A stretch of 57,976 nt of DNA, taken from Pseudomonadota bacterium (GTDB lineage Bacteria; Myxococcota_A; UBA9042; GCA-2863065). The stretch lies in the NCBI GenBank assembly GCA_947498315.1, contig CANMLD010000005.1, forward strand, positions 1 through 57,976, read 5' to 3'. Shown here in pieces: positions 16,701 through 27,900 of this stretch. A program made the position numbers and the translations under genes. The notes under the pieces were generated by a model that ran no database searches, was not told the origin of the DNA, and saw only the letters and a program-made list of their open reading frames with translations. The stretch's first letter is position 1; each line of letters opens with the position of its first letter.

Positions 16701-19700
16701 GCCGAGGTAGCAACTGTCGACTTCGGTCTTGTCCGAGAGCCCGTCGCCGTCGGTGTCGAACTTAGTGGGGTCCGTCTCCGTCCCCGTCAAGATGCCGTCC
16801 TGGCTTTTGTCCTCGTCGCCGTCGAGGAGCCCGTCGCCGTCGGTGTCTGCGACGACGGGATTGGACCCGAGCAGGAGCTCCGCCACGTCCGGCAGGCCGT
16901 CGCTATCGTCATCGGTGTCGACACAGCCCACATCGCCATCTCCGTCGATGTCTGTGAGCTCGGCGATGTCCGGCTTATCGCCTTTGATGAGCGGGTCTTT
17001 GCCACACAACGTCTCGCTCAGGTCGGGTACGCCATCGCCGTCATCGTCGGTGTCAACCGTGTTGCAGGTGCCGTCTTTGTCCGTGTCGACGGGTGCACTC
17101 GCTGCCGACGTCGGACTCGTACCGCAGAGGCTCTCTAGAACATCGGGCCACCCGTCGCCGTCATCATCGGTCTCGAGCGCATCGCACTGCCCATCGGCGT
17201 CGGCATCGTTGGGCTTCGAGGTCGGCTTGCCTGGATCGGTGCCGCACTCGCCTTCGAGCTGATTGGACCAGCCGTCGCCATCGAAGTCCGCGTCCGGATC
17301 GCGCGAGTCACACAGCCCATCGCCATCGGCGTCAGCCGGGGTGTCCGTCTCATCTTTCGCCAACGTGCCACAGAGCTCTTCGACGAGATCAAGCGCGCCG
17401 TCGCCGTCGTCATCGTCATCGATGACGTCGCAGGCGGTGTCGCTGTCCGTATCCACTGGCTTGGACGCGGCGGAGCCCGGCGCCGTTCCGCACTGAGCCT
17501 CGGCGCCGTCGGTCCAGCCGTCTCCGTCGTCGTCGCTGTCGACTTTGTCGCAGAGAAGATCGTCATCTCCGTCGAGCCCAAGGGCCGTCGGGTTGTCCGC
17601 GACGTCCACCGGCGACGTGCCGCATTGCACCTCGAGAACGTCAGGCCAGAGGTCGCCGTCGGTGTCGTCGTCGAGGAGGTCACAGAGCCCGTCGAGATCG
17701 GTGTCGATGGGCGAGTCGGTCTCGTCGCTCGAGTCGGTCTTGCACAGGAGCTCTTGTTCATCGAGCCAGCCGTCATCGTCGTCGTCAGGATCGACGGAGT
17801 CGCAGAGCGTATCGCCGTCGACATTGAGACCCGAGTCGTCCGGGTTGTCGGCCGCGTTGGCGACAGAGGTCCCGCACGCGATCTCGAGGGCGTTGCTCCA
17901 CCCATCGCCGTCTCGATCGGAGTCCCGCGTGTCGCAGGTGCCATCTTGGTCAGTATCGAATCCAGGCTGAATCGGGGTACTGCCGGCCGAGACTGGAGAC
18001 GCGCCACAGTCGTTCTCGAGGGCATCGTCGAAGCCATCCCCGTCATCGTCGGGGTCGACCGCGTCGCACTGATCGTCGCTATCGAGATCGGGAGGCGTCG
18101 CGCCGTCGTCATCGGGATCCGAGCCGCAGATGATCTCTTCGGTGTCGTTGCTCCCATCCCCGTCGTCGTCGACGTCGATGCAGTTCGCGAGCCCATCGTC
18201 ATCGAGATCGGCGGCCTGCTCCGGCGCCGGCTTGCTCGACGACACCGCGGGTTTGGAGTTGCACTGCAGCTCGAGCGCGTTCGGGACGCCGTCGTCATCG
18301 AAGTCAGCAGCCGCGCACAGGCTCGATGCGATGCAGTCGATGTCCAGGCAGTCCGCTTTGCCGTCGGCGTCGTTGTCGAGGGTGTCACTGCACTGCTGCT
18401 CGATGGTCCCACACTCGGCCGACACCGCGTCGAACACTCCGTCGCAGTCGCCATCGACCCCAGCGACGGCGCATTGAATCGGACCGCCCGGATAGATGTC
18501 GTCATTGTTCTTGGCCGTAAGGGGTTGAAGGACACAGGTGCTGAGCTCGATGGTGTCCAAGACCCCGTCTTGGTCATCATCGACGTCGACACAGTTCGGC
18601 TGCGGGTCGCCGTCGGTGTTGGCGATGGCGTCAGCGCCGGGCAAGCTGCCTGCGTTCGCTGGATCGGTCCCGCAGGTCAATTCGAGCTGCGTCGAGACGC
18701 CGTCCGAGTCGAAGTCGAGCACGGTACACGCGGCGTTCGCGATGCAGTCGACGTCTGCACAGTCAGTCTTCCCGTCGCCATCTTCATCGGCGCCGCCGGT
18801 ACACACCTCGGCGCAACGAAGCGTGAGCTTACCTTGAGCGCTACCAGCGCCGGCACAAGCAGCCACGTCGTCTACGGTCACGAAGAGCACTTCGCCGGCC
18901 CCGAGGGTCAACTGGCGATCCCCCGGCGCTGCACACGTGGTGGTCAAGTTCGCGGTGGTCGCGCCGGTGCAGTCGACGGGTGAGCACGTCACTCGAGAGA
19001 AGAAGGCGCCATACTGAACGCGCCCGAGGTTCTGAAGCTCGACGCGATAGTTGCCCGCCGTGGGCGCGACGAAGCGATAGACCGCGTCGGCGCCATCGCC
19101 ACACGCGATGTCGTCGACCCCCGGATCGACGGTGATGGTCTGGCCGCAGCCGAGCGTCGTCGGCGCTGCGCACGTCTCACCCGCACACACCGTCTGAAGA
19201 GCACATGCCGAATCGAGGCAGTCGGGAGTCCCGTCGCAGTCGTCGTCGAGGCCGTTGTCGCACGCGCCGCCCGAGGTCGTCTCTACGCCGCCGGGCTTCA
19301 CGAACGCGAGGGTGTCATCGCAGTCGGTAGCAGGCTGGCCTCCGAAGAGCGAGCAGGTGCTCACGAGGAGGCCGCCCTTCACGCCGAAGCCGTCGCCGTC
19401 CGCGTCGATGCAACCGTCTTGGCAATCCGCGACGTTGTCATCGTCGGTGTCGGTTGCACAGTCCGCAGCACAGGTCGGGACTAGCGGCGCACAGTCACGC
19501 GCATCACATCGACCATCGGAGTCGAGGTCAGAGAGGAGCTCGTCAGTGCTGCCGTCACAGTCGTCATCAATCGCGTCGCAGGTGCGTTCGGCACAGGTGC
19601 CGGCCTGAAACGGCGAGCCGTAGTGGCTGCCGGAGTTGGCGTAAGAGCTGGTCGTGGCTGCCAGGCACCAGTCGGTCGCGGCGTTGTTGCCGCTCCCTGA

Positions 19701-21914
19701 CGGTGCGGCTGCAGTGATGAGGAAGGAGCGGCCGACGCCGCCAGTCGTCGCGTTTTGCAGTTCGCAAGCAAAAGACCTGCTGTCAACGCCATCGACGAGC
19801 TGCCCCCCTTGTTCCAGAGCCATCAACTCACCACCTGCAGCGAACTGAAGGCCAGTGCAGGCGAGCGTCGGCGAGAGGCCGTCCGCAGTAGCGACGCTGC
19901 CGAGCGCGACGACGGCGCGGCCGCCAGGCGGGATCGTCACGAGGCCGGTTATGACGCAGTCATCGCCGAAGTCGAGCCGCCCTGATTGAAGCTGAAGCGA
20001 GATGCCGCCCTTCGACACGTCGATAGTGGTCTGGCTTCGATTCAAGAGCTCGAACCACTGCTCGCCACTGGCGGTCGGGCTGAAGCGCGAGATATGAAGC
20101 TCAGTCATGACGAGTGCGCCCGACTCGAGGTTGCACGAGCCGCTACAGCCGTCTCCGGGCACTTTTGCCCCATCGTCGCAGGCTTCGTCGCCAGTTCGTT
20201 GTCCGTCGCCACACACGGCGCAAGCGGGTTCGTCAGCGTCGTCGATCGCATCGCAATCTTGATCGCCCGCGAGGCCACACTGTTCGGCCGCGCCGGGATT
20301 GGCGACGCTGGAGTCGTCGTCACAGTCGGCATCGAGGAAACCACAACCGGATCGGAACGCGGACGAGAAGGCCACGTCACCGTAGCCGTCGGTGTCGCCA
20401 TCGATGCAGGTGTCGCAGGTTGCGGCTGAGTTCTCGGCGAGCCCATCCCCATCGACGTCACTGATCACGGCGAGCGAGAGGATCTCGACCCCTTGGTTGG
20501 CGTTGCTGAGCGCGTTGACCGTGTCGTAGAAGAGGCCGACCTGGTGCACACCGGTCGGCAAGGCCACGCTGAGCTGCATGATCGCGGCGGTCGGGACGTT
20601 CACCGACGCGATGACCCCCGGTTTGCCGACCCGACAGTTCGCAGGGGAGCTATCGAGACAAACGCCAAACACGTCCTGGCCTGGGACGCCGTCGCCGGAG
20701 AGGCGATAGGTCGCGACGAGGCGCGGTGCCGCCATAGTCGTCGGCACGGTAACGAGGCGCTCGACGACGAACCATCCACCATTGGGTGCAGCGGTGGCGA
20801 TGCTGGCGGCGTCCACGGCGAAGCCGCCGATGCCCGTGCTGACGGGTTCATGTGTGAAGCCAGCGGGGTTGCCCGGCCCGTGACTGAACGCCGTCGTCGT
20901 GAAGCCACTCGCGCCTTGGTCGAAGGAGAGTCCCGTCAAGCACGCACTACATTCGACCCGAGCGGTGCAAACCGGATCGGCGCAGTCGACCTTGCCGTCG
21001 CCGTTATCATCCTTTCCATTCGCACAGTCCTCGAGCCCACAGTCCCCTTCGTCGAAGCCGTCCACGAGGCCGTCGCAGTCCTCATCGCCGACGCTCCCAC
21101 AGACCTCTGCCGCGTCCGGGCTCACAGCGTCGTTCCCGTCGTCACAGTCGAGGAGGCATCCGGGGCCCGGGCTCACGCTCTGCGCATAGCCGTCGCCGTC
21201 CACGTCCCAGCAGACGTCGCACCCCACGACGTCGCCGTCTGGGATGGCGTCACCGTCGATGTCAGAGAAGAGGCGTAGGTGTTCGACGCCGACGCCGAAG
21301 CCACCACCGCCGCTGCCGTTCGTGCTGAAGTCGAGCGTAATGGTGAAGGTCGGGCCAGCCACGCCGGAGAGGTCGACGAAGATGTGATCGTTCGTGCCGT
21401 CGTAGAAACCGGGGGCGGTGTGGACGACACTGCCGGAGTTGGTGGTCGTGCTGTACTTGACCGACGCGGGACTGCAGGCCGGATCGTTGACGCAGACTCG
21501 GAATCGGTCCTCGCTGCCCAGCGTGGACGCCGCCCGACGGTAGACCACTTCGAGCGTCGGCTGCGGCATCGCCGTCGGCAGGGCGTACGCGCGCGTGATG
21601 GCTGCCGCCTGAGCGCTCATCGGCACGCCAGCGGGCCCGCCAGTTCGAAGTCTCGAGCCATCGAGGGCCCAGAGGCCGCCCGTTGGCGCGAAGCCATTGA
21701 ACCCCGAATCGAACGCGGTCGAGACGCCGCAGAGATCGGTACAAGCCGGGTCCGAGGCACAGGCGCCGTCGGCGCAGTCCGCTCCGCTCGATCCGTCATC
21801 GTCCAGGCCATTGGCGCAGTCTTCGGCAGCGCCTGCGGGCCCGGAGATGGCTAGGGTGGCGACGACGAGGCTAGCGAAGAGAGGGCCCTTGGTCAGGCTA
21901 TCTACCGACTTCAT
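13710..21914 (-). CDS. Giant surface protein: MopE/TSP3 array, internal sorting tail, outer-membrane barrel and OmpA domain (paralogue 2)
   Basis: About 2734 residues. ATG 21914 overlaps the upstream stop as ATGA. In order: signal peptide (to about 30); MopE-like C-D-x-D-x-D-C-D motifs alternating with jelly-roll-like domains; a DUF4215-type C-G-D-G...C-D-D-G motif near 590; a lamin-tail-like domain (T-E-L-H-I-S...W-F-E-L-L-N-R) near 620-740; a PPC-like domain near 920-1010; a very long TSP3 array (D-x-D-x-D-G units) to about 2120; then Cys, hydrophobic helix and R-R-R-R at about 2135-2166; directly after this a second hydrophobic segment ending A-S-A; a barrel (about 2190-2440); about five further TSP3 repeats; and an OmpA domain with G-H-A-S, L-S-L-R-R-A and N-R-R-V-E-F. 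It should anchor calcium-binding repeats to outer membrane and peptidoglycan. Paralogue of the preceding gene; last in its operon. Confidence 0.92.
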   Translation of the reverse strand: MKSVDSLTKGPLFASLVVATLAISGPAGAAEDCANGLDDDGSSGADCADGACASDPACTDLCGVSTAFDSGFNGFAPTGGLWALDGSRLRTGGPAGVPMSAQAAAITRAYALPTAMPQPTLEVVYRRAASTLGSEDRFRVCVNDPACSPASVKYSTTTNSGSVVHTAPGFYDGTNDHIFVDLSGVAGPTFTITLDFSTNGSGGGGFGVGVEHLRLFSDIDGDAIPDGDVVGCDVCWDVDGDGYAQSVSPGPGCLLDCDDGNDAVSPDAAEVCGSVGDEDCDGLVDGFDEGDCGLEDCANGKDDNGDGKVDCADPVCTARVECSACLTGLSFDQGASGFTTTAFSHGPGNPAGFTHEPVSTGIGGFAVDAASIATAAPNGGWFVVERLVTVPTTMAAPRLVATYRLSGDGVPGQDVFGVCLDSSPANCRVGKPGVIASVNVPTAAIMQLSVALPTGVHQVGLFYDTVNALSNANQGVEILSLAVISDVDGDGLAENSAATCDTCIDGDTDGYGDVAFSSAFRSGCGFLDADCDDDSSVANPGAAEQCGLAGDQDCDAIDDADEPACAVCGDGQRTGDEACDDGAKVPGDGCSGSCNLESGALVMTELHISRFSPTASGEQWFELLNRSQTTIDVSKGGISLQLQSGRLDFGDDCVITGLVTIPPGGRAVVALGSVATADGLSPTLACTGLQFAAGGELMALEQGGQLVDGVDSRSFACELQNATTGGVGRSFLITAAAPSGSGNNAATDWCLAATTSSYANSGSHYGSPFQAGTCAERTCDAIDDDCDGSTDELLSDLDSDGRCDARDCAPLVPTCAADCATDTDDDNVADCQDGCIDADGDGFGVKGGLLVSTCSLFGGQPATDCDDTLAFVKPGGVETTSGGACDNGLDDDCDGTPDCLDSACALQTVCAGETCAAPTTLGCGQTITVDPGVDDIACGDGADAVYRFVAPTAGNYRVELQNLGRVQYGAFFSRVTCSPVDCTGATTANLTTTCAAPGDRQLTLGAGEVLFVTVDDVAACAGAGSAQGKLTLRCAEVCTGGADEDGDGKTDCADVDCIANAACTVLDFDSDGVSTQLELTCGTDPANAGSLPGADAIANTDGDPQPNCVDVDDDQDGVLDTIELSTCVLQPLTAKNNDDIYPGGPIQCAVAGVDGDCDGVFDAVSAECGTIEQQCSDTLDNDADGKADCLDIDCIASSLCAAADFDDDGVPNALELQCNSKPAVSSSKPAPEQAADLDDDGLANCIDVDDDGDGSNDTEEIICGSDPDDDGATPPDLDSDDQCDAVDPDDDGDGFDDALENDCGASPVSAGSTPIQPGFDTDQDGTCDTRDSDRDGDGWSNALEIACGTSVANAADNPDDSGLNVDGDTLCDSVDPDDDDDGWLDEQELLCKTDSSDETDSPIDTDLDGLCDLLDDDTDGDLWPDVLEVQCGTSPVDVADNPTALGLDGDDDLLCDKVDSDDDGDGWTDGAEAQCGTAPGSAASKPVDTDSDTACDVIDDDDDGDGALDLVEELCGTLAKDETDTPADADGDGLCDSRDPDADFDGDGWSNQLEGECGTDPGKPTSKPNDADADGQCDALETDDDGDGWPDVLESLCGTSPTSAASAPVDTDKDGTCNTVDTDDDGDGVPDLSETLCGKDPLIKGDKPDIAELTDIDGDGDVGCVDTDDDSDGLPDVAELLLGSNPVVADTDGDGLLDGDEDKSQDGILTGTETDPTKFDTDGDGLSDKTEVDSCYLGDGVATACQGSDPTKSDTDGDGLSDAIEDRDRDGRADSDETNPLRKDTDGDDSDDGVERQCGTDPTDATSTPVDKDGSGKCDGAEVDSDGDGIADGVEALCGTAPLDASDSPSLDELVDTDSDDLLDCADDDDDSDGVLDVSEAVCGTNPLSKDDTPPAQGVVDTDGDSLLDCADLDDDGDGLSDDAEDTFGTDPLDADTDDDGLADGLEVSATRTSPTVADTDGDGVGDGTEVGETVGTSDTDAGAFIPDADPKATTDPKNADTDDDGLTDGGEDKDGNGRVDAGESDPLDPQDGRLDTDGDGLPDIVETDPCKGATADERDCTSISPTDPTRADTDGDGISDKLELDVHGTDPTKFDTDGGGVGDGDELDNDTDPKVTDDDFSKAIVSGDNVFRCDLASGTGARGRTGLGVALLALVALSLLLRRRRFSTARHAGTLLVVAFCLPDAASAQQAVGNVNIENFWPAGGRFRSFSVEQSLVAPKWQPYGHLRFHGERQSLRLVVGSNEQSIVDFQSIADVNLGIGLWDVLQLDVGLPLILTTGSGDGVTAIAPLTGAGLGDLSVRLRGTIVDNRVGGFGLGLLLGMTAPTGDGEKFMGDPGFGVLAGLITDYRSERVALALNVGTRIRTEEVSFLGRDFGHELTYGLGLDVAAIVGRIDLGFEIFGRTPLLDPFSSVEDTTLELLAGPKWWIVDGLGLEVAVGAGLIEGYGAPDFRFTAGLMWAPSHDDSDGDGILDTEDDCRLSAEDKDGFGDDDGCPELDNDSDNLLDVADKCPLDPEDNNGIDDDDGCPDGDIDGDRIADARDLCPNDREDLDAYEDQDGCPELDNDHDGILDSADACTEKPETVNGFEDRDGCPDEVTVAVAKTIVQCRLQLGRAYFERARDLLSAESQSTLNDVADAIAAYQVNNETPLLHVFVSGHASVEGTDAQNYDLSLRRALQVYEFLVNKGISASLLERRGFGEAKPLVDSDAPAALKQNRRVEFEVEFGGPCSKVR
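15345..15525 (-). other. In-frame junction: sorting-type tail followed by a second signal-like segment (paralogue 2)
   Basis: The codons give G-D-N-V-F-R-C, a Gly-rich spacer, a hydrophobic helix and R-R-R-R, as expected at the C-terminus of MYXO-CTERM or JDVT-CTERM proteins, yet there is no stop. A second hydrophobic stretch ending A-S-A-Q-Q follows, looking like the signal peptide of the barrel. A TTG at 15431 could start the second half but has no clear ribosome site. Confidence 0.7.
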
Positions 21915-24900
21915 CGGACACCCCCACCCTGGTCGCATCGTCCACCGAACGTCAACTTTACCTCCACGCGCCGCGAAGCGCCTTCATCGGACAGGATCTC
22001 CTGATCGCCGAAACCGCGGGCCGGCGAGATGACCCGCGGTAGACCACGCGAAACGAGCGCGTCTCGCACGGCGCGAGCTCGTCTCAGCGAGAGTGCCAGC
22101 GTGTCGACAGACTCACCCTCATTGACGGTGTGGCCGTTGACGCTGACCTCCACGACGGGAGGCGCATCGGCCACCGCCATACGCTCCTTGATCTTGCCTG
22201 CGACGACACCGATGACGTTTCGTGCCTCGGCGTCGATGCTCCAGGACAGGCGGTCGAACACGACCCTCTCAGCGATCGCGAAGCCACACGGATCGTCGGC
22301 CGCCTCGGGCGGCGGTGCGCCGCCGGACCCTGCGATCTCGTCGGGGCAACCGTCGCGAACAGCCGCGGTCTCCGGCTCTGCCACCACGGGACACTGGTCA
22401 GTGCCATCGAGGACGCCGTCTCCATCATTGTCAGCCTCTGGACAGCCGTCGTCGTCTTGGTAGCCATCGGGATCTTCGGGCGCATCTGGGCAGCGGTCGA
22501 CGACGTCGAGTTTGCCATCGCCATCGACGTCGCTGTCCGGGCAGCCGTCGTCGTCCTTCAGTCCGTTCATGTCCTCAGCTCGCTGTGGGCACTGATCGTC
22601 GGCATCGGCCACGCCGTCGCCATCATTGTCGGCTTCCGGGCAGCCATCGAGGTCGGCATAGCCGTCCTTGTCTTCCGCCTCGAGCGGGCACACATCGATG
22701 GCGTCATCGATGCCGTCGCCGTCACCGTCTGATTCGCGGGGCGCCCATGAGACACCCGTCAGAAAGCGAAAGGCTGGCGTCCCGACACCCTGCACGAGCC
22801 CCACTGCGGCGCCGGCTTCGATAGCCAGGTTCGGGACGACCCACCAGCGAACACCGAACATCCCCTCGAGCCCGCTGCTTTCCTGGCTAGAGAAGGGATC
22901 TTCGAGCGGGGTCTTTCCGAAGACCTCGAAGCCGAGATGCACATGAGAAGGCCACGCTCCAACGTCGACGCCGAGCCCATACGTGAGCTCGTGGCTGTAG
23001 GTGCCGTTTAGAAAGGTGGCTTCTGCCGATCGAATTCGCGTCCCAACGTTGAGCGCGAGCGTCGCGTACGTGGAACGGAGCTCATTGATGATGGCGAGAT
23101 GCACACCGACGCCGGGATCGCCACGAAAGCGGTCTTCGTCGCCGGTCGGAAAGCTCAGGCCGAGAGAGAACGCCAAGCCGTAACCGCCATCGGTGCTGTC
23201 CACAGCCGCCCCCTTGAGGCGCATCACGAGATCACCGAGCCCTGCCCCATCCGTGCGAGCGATCGGCGCGATGGCAGTGACGTCCGGGGCAGACGACATC
23301 TCGAGCGCTAGCGGCAGGCCAATGTCGAGCTGCATGAACCCGAAGAGTCCAATGCCGAGGTTGATGTCGGCGTACGTCGCCGTGTCGACAAGGACCTCGG
23401 TGCGGTTGCCCGTCGAGACCTGAAAGCTCTCGCGTTCACCGTGGAAGAGGACGTGCGCGTATGGCTGCCACTTTGGCCCTGAGGGCGCCTCCTCCACGGT
23501 AAAGATGCGGTAGCGCCCGCCGACCGGGCTGAAGTTCTCGACGTTCATCGCGCCGGTCGCCTGAGCCCGCGCGTTTGGTGCGAAGCCGCCCACGACCCCT
23601 ACCGTCAGCGCGAGTCCAGCTTTGCGGGACCGACGCCAGAACATCGCCGCCGCGAATAGGCCAAACGCCAGGAGCCCACCAATGGGGAGGTCGCCCGTAT
23701 CGGTCGTCGTGCACCCGAAGACGTTGTCGCCGATGACCTTGGACGGGGAGAAGTCGTCGGACGCCACGTTCGGATCGGTCCCGTTCTCAACCTCTGGCCC
23801 GTCGAGGATGCCGCCATCGTCGGTGTCGGTGTCGTTCGGGTCGCTACCATAGACATCGACTTCGAGCTTGTCGTTCAGGCCGTCGTCGTCGCTGTCCGTG
23901 TCATTTGGATCGGTCGGGTTGGGTTGACCGTTTCGGGTCCCTGCGAGCTCCTCCCTATCGATGAGCCCGTCGGCGTCGGTATCGAGCAGGCCGTCACCCG
24001 CATCGAGAGGGTTCCCTTCACCGGGGTCGACTCTGCCGTTGTGACGATTGGCGGGCTCACACGCGGCAGCGCCGGGCGCATCAGCGGAGCAGGCGTCCTC
24101 CACGCCGTCGGTGAGGCCATCACCATCGGTGTCGGGATTCTTCGGATCGGACACGCTCGTCGGATCCGCGTCGGCGATGAAACCCTCGCCCGTGAACGAC
24201 GTCCCTGCCGTCACCCCGAGCTCAGTCCCGTCTTGAACGCCGTCGCCGTCGGTGTCAGCGGTGTTTGGATCGGTCGTCGTCCGTTCGACTTCGTCACCGT
24301 CGGCGAGCCCGTCGTCATCGCTATCGGCGTCTTTGGGGTCGGTCTCCCACAGCGCCTCGGCGTCAGCGTCGAGCCCGTCACCATCTTGGTCCGGATCGGC
24401 GCAATCGAGCACGCCGTCGTCGTCCGTATCGAGTGTGTCATCGGGCGTGGGCGTCGATACCGGCAGGAGAGGGTCAGTCCCGCACTCGAGCTCGTCCTCG
24501 TCACTCACCAGGTCACCGTCGTCGTCCGCGTCGGCGCAGTCGATAGCGTCGTCGATGTCGGAGTCCTCGAGGCTTGCAAGAGAAGGAACCGACGTGAACT
24601 TCTTCGGATCGGTCCCGCAGAGCTGCTCCACGCCATCCGCCACGCCGTCTCCGTCGGTGTCGGCTTCGGCGCCATCGCAGATCCCGCTTTGGTCCTTGTC
24701 GACTGGGTTCGATGACGGGTCCGTCGGCGATGTGCCGCAGAGCGTCTCCTCTCCGTCGTCATCGCCATCGCCGTCGGTGTCCGAGACGGTCGGGTTGGTC
24801 TCGCCCTCGCTCGTCTCTCCGTCACCGTCAGCGTCCTCGAGCCCGTCCTGAAGGCCGTCGCCGTCGGTGTCCGCGGCGGTCCCGAGGGTCGCTTCGCATG

Positions 24901-27900
24901 GGTCGGCGTAGCAGCTGCTCGCTTCGAGCCCATCAGAGAGCCCGTCGCCGTCGCTGTCCTTGATGATGGCGCTCGTCTCGCTCAGATCTTTGACACCGTC
25001 ACGGTTGGCGTTCTCGACACCGTCAGCGAGCCCGTCGCCATCGGTGTCCGAGAGCTTCGTCGAGGATCCGTACGCGACCTCGGCGGTGTCGAGGACGTCG
25101 TCGTCGTCGTCGTCCTCATCGACACAGTCAAGGGCCAGGTCGCCGTCGGTGTCGACAAGGTCCGCTTCGAAGGGCCGATCCGTACTCAACTTGGGGTTGG
25201 TCCCGCACGCGAGCTCGTCGAGGTCCACGGCCCCGTCGCCGTCGTCATCGAGGTCGAGTGGGTCGCACGCATCGTCGCTGTCGACGTCGGCCGGCACGCT
25301 GCCCGATGCGAGCGGGAGCGTGCCACACGCGACCTCATCGAGATCGCTCCAACTGTCGCCATCGTCATCGAGATCGAGGGCGTCGCAGCTCAGGTCCGAG
25401 TCCGTGTCTACCGGAGTGGACGAGTCCTTCTTCGCGTCCGTCCCGCAAGCGAGCTCGTCTTGGTTACTCCAACCATCGCCGTCGACGTCCCCATCGGGGT
25501 CGAGCGGATCGCAGAGGCCGTCCACGTCCGCGTCCGCTGGGATCGAGGTGAGGTCGAGCGGGTCCGTGCCGCAGAGGAGCTCGGTCGTGTCGTAGGCGCC
25601 GTCGTCATCGTCGTCGTCGTCCCGTAGGTCGCAGAGGCGGTCGCCGTCAGTGTCCGTCGGGACCTCGCCCGGCTCGCGTGGGTCCGTGGCGCATTCGCCT
25701 TCGGCCACGTCAGACCAACCGTCCCCGTCGTCATCCGCATCGACCTTGTCACAGAGCTTGTCGCCATCGGTATCGGCGCCGCTCAGTGTGGGGTTCGAGC
25801 TCGCGAGCAGTGGGCTCGTGCTGCACTGAACCTCGAGCGCGTCCGGCCATCCGTCGTCGTCCGTGTCGATGTCGAAGAGGTCGCAGGTCCCGTCTTGATC
25901 GATGTCCGACGGGAACTTGTCTCCGTCGTTGCCCGGCGTGAGGCACAGGGCCTCCTCGTCGTCATTCCATCCGTCACCGTCGTCATCGCTATCGAGCGCG
26001 TCGCAAAGCCCGTCACTGTCGCCGTCGAGGCCATCCGCCGGTGGGCTGGACTCGTCATCCGCCGGATCGCTACCGCAGGTCTCTTCAACGTCGTTCTCCC
26101 AACCATCCTGGTCGATGTCGAGGTCACGAGCGTCACAGGTGCCGTCGCTATCGAGATCGAAGGCCGGCGACGTGGGGGTCTCGGTGGCTGAGAGCGTGTT
26201 CGTCGCGCAGTTCACCTCGAGCAGGTCCGGAGCGCCGTCGTCGTCGTCATCCGGGTCGACGGCATCACATTGGCCGTCGCCGTCCGTGTCGGTCGGCTTC
26301 TGTGACGCTACGATGGGGCTAGAACCGCAGGCGAGCTCGACGAGGTCGAAGGCGCCGTCGCCATCGTCATCCTGGTCGGCGCAGTTCGGCACCTCGTCGC
26401 CATCCGTGTCGGCTGCTTCCGCTGGGCTAGGCTCTTGGAGCGGGTTCTGAGGGCTGATGCCACAGGCGAGCTCGAAGCCGTTGGAGACGCCATCGCCATC
26501 GAAGTCGAGCGACTTGCAGGCGCCCGACCCGAGACAATCCGTATCGAGACAGTCGATGGTCCCGTCAGCGTCGTCATCCTTCTCGTTCGCGCACTGCGAC
26601 TCTTGAGAGCCACACGCCGCTTCGAGTGCGTCGATGGCGCCGTTGCAATCCGCGTCGACGCCCGCGGCGCCACACTGCCTCGGCGCCCCAGGATAGACCG
26701 TCGCGTCAGCTTGCGCACCGGGGGCACATCCGGCCTCTTGTGCGTCCGTCCTCGGATCGTTGTCGTCGTTCGGGTCGACGCAGCTCAGGAAGGCGTCGTT
26801 GTCCGGGTTGGCGACGTCCGCGGCCGATGGCGTGCTGAAGGGCGACGTCGGCGAGGTCCCACAGATGATCTCTGCCCCATTGGTGGCGAGGTCACCGTCG
26901 AGGTCCTGGTTTGCACACGCCGCGTTGGCGACGCAGTCCGAGTCGGCGCAATCCTTGAGACCGTCGACGTCTTCGTCGATCCCGCCCGTGCAGAGCTCGC
27001 CGCACTGGAGCCTAACGCGGACCGGGGCCGCACCACTGCCGGCACACGCCGCGACCTGATCGACGACGGCGAAATAGGTCGTCCCGACCGTCACTGGGAA
27101 GCTCGAAGCGCCCCCAACTTGGCAGGAGGTCTCGACCGTCGTGGTGGAAGCGCCGCACGCGAGGTCGGTGCACGTCGTCGATTGGACCGCCGCCCGATAT
27201 TGCTGTGCCCCGAGGTTGTCGATGCGCAGCGTGACGCTCCCCGTCGAGGGCGCCGTGAACGCGAAGAGCGCGTCCGCACCAGCGCCACAGGTGAAGTCAT
27301 TGCTCTCCGGCTCGAGAGTGACGTCGCCGCCACACGCGATGACGCGCGGGGATCCGCACGCTTCGCCAGCGCAGGCCGGCGTGGTTCGGCAGTCGGTGTC
27401 AGTGCATTCGGGCTTGGCGTCACAGTCGTCGTCGACCCCGTTCAGGCACACGGCGGCACCGGGGCCTTCGGTCTTGCCGGGGTTCACGAAGTTGAGCGTG
27501 TCCTCGCAGTCGGCGCCGAGGCAGGAGGAGACCGCGAGACCGCCCTTCACGCCATAACCATCGGCATCGGCGTCGAGGCAGCCGTCTTTGCAGTCGGGCG
27601 TGCCGTCGGTGTCGGTGTCGGTCACGCAATCCGTCGTGCAGGTCGCCGCGACGGGATCGCAATCCTGCTGATTGCAGCGCCCATCACCGTCGCCATCGGC
27701 GAGCAGCTCATCGGTGGTGCCATCACAGTCGTCGTCGAGTCCGTCGCACGCCCGCTCGGCACACGTCGCCGCCGAGCCCGGTGTGCCGAAGTGTTTGCCC
27801 GACGTCGCGTAGCTCGCGGTCGCTGCCGCCATGCACCAGGCAGTGGCGCCGGACAGGTCCACACCTGGGTTCGAACGCTGCAGTGAACGCCCGGTTCCAA

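Noticed and set aside
15670..18400. Repeat periodicity resembling a CRISPR array
   Set aside because: Units are protein repeats in phase with codons, variable in length and sequence, with no constant repeat-spacer pattern and no cas genes.
14211..18983. Long antisense frames (several hundred codons) opposite the TSP3 arrays
   Set aside because: Repeated D-x-D-x-D-G codons (GAC/GTC periodicity) keep other frames open; the antisense translations are Val/Ala/Arg/Ser monotony without starts, ribosome sites or domains.
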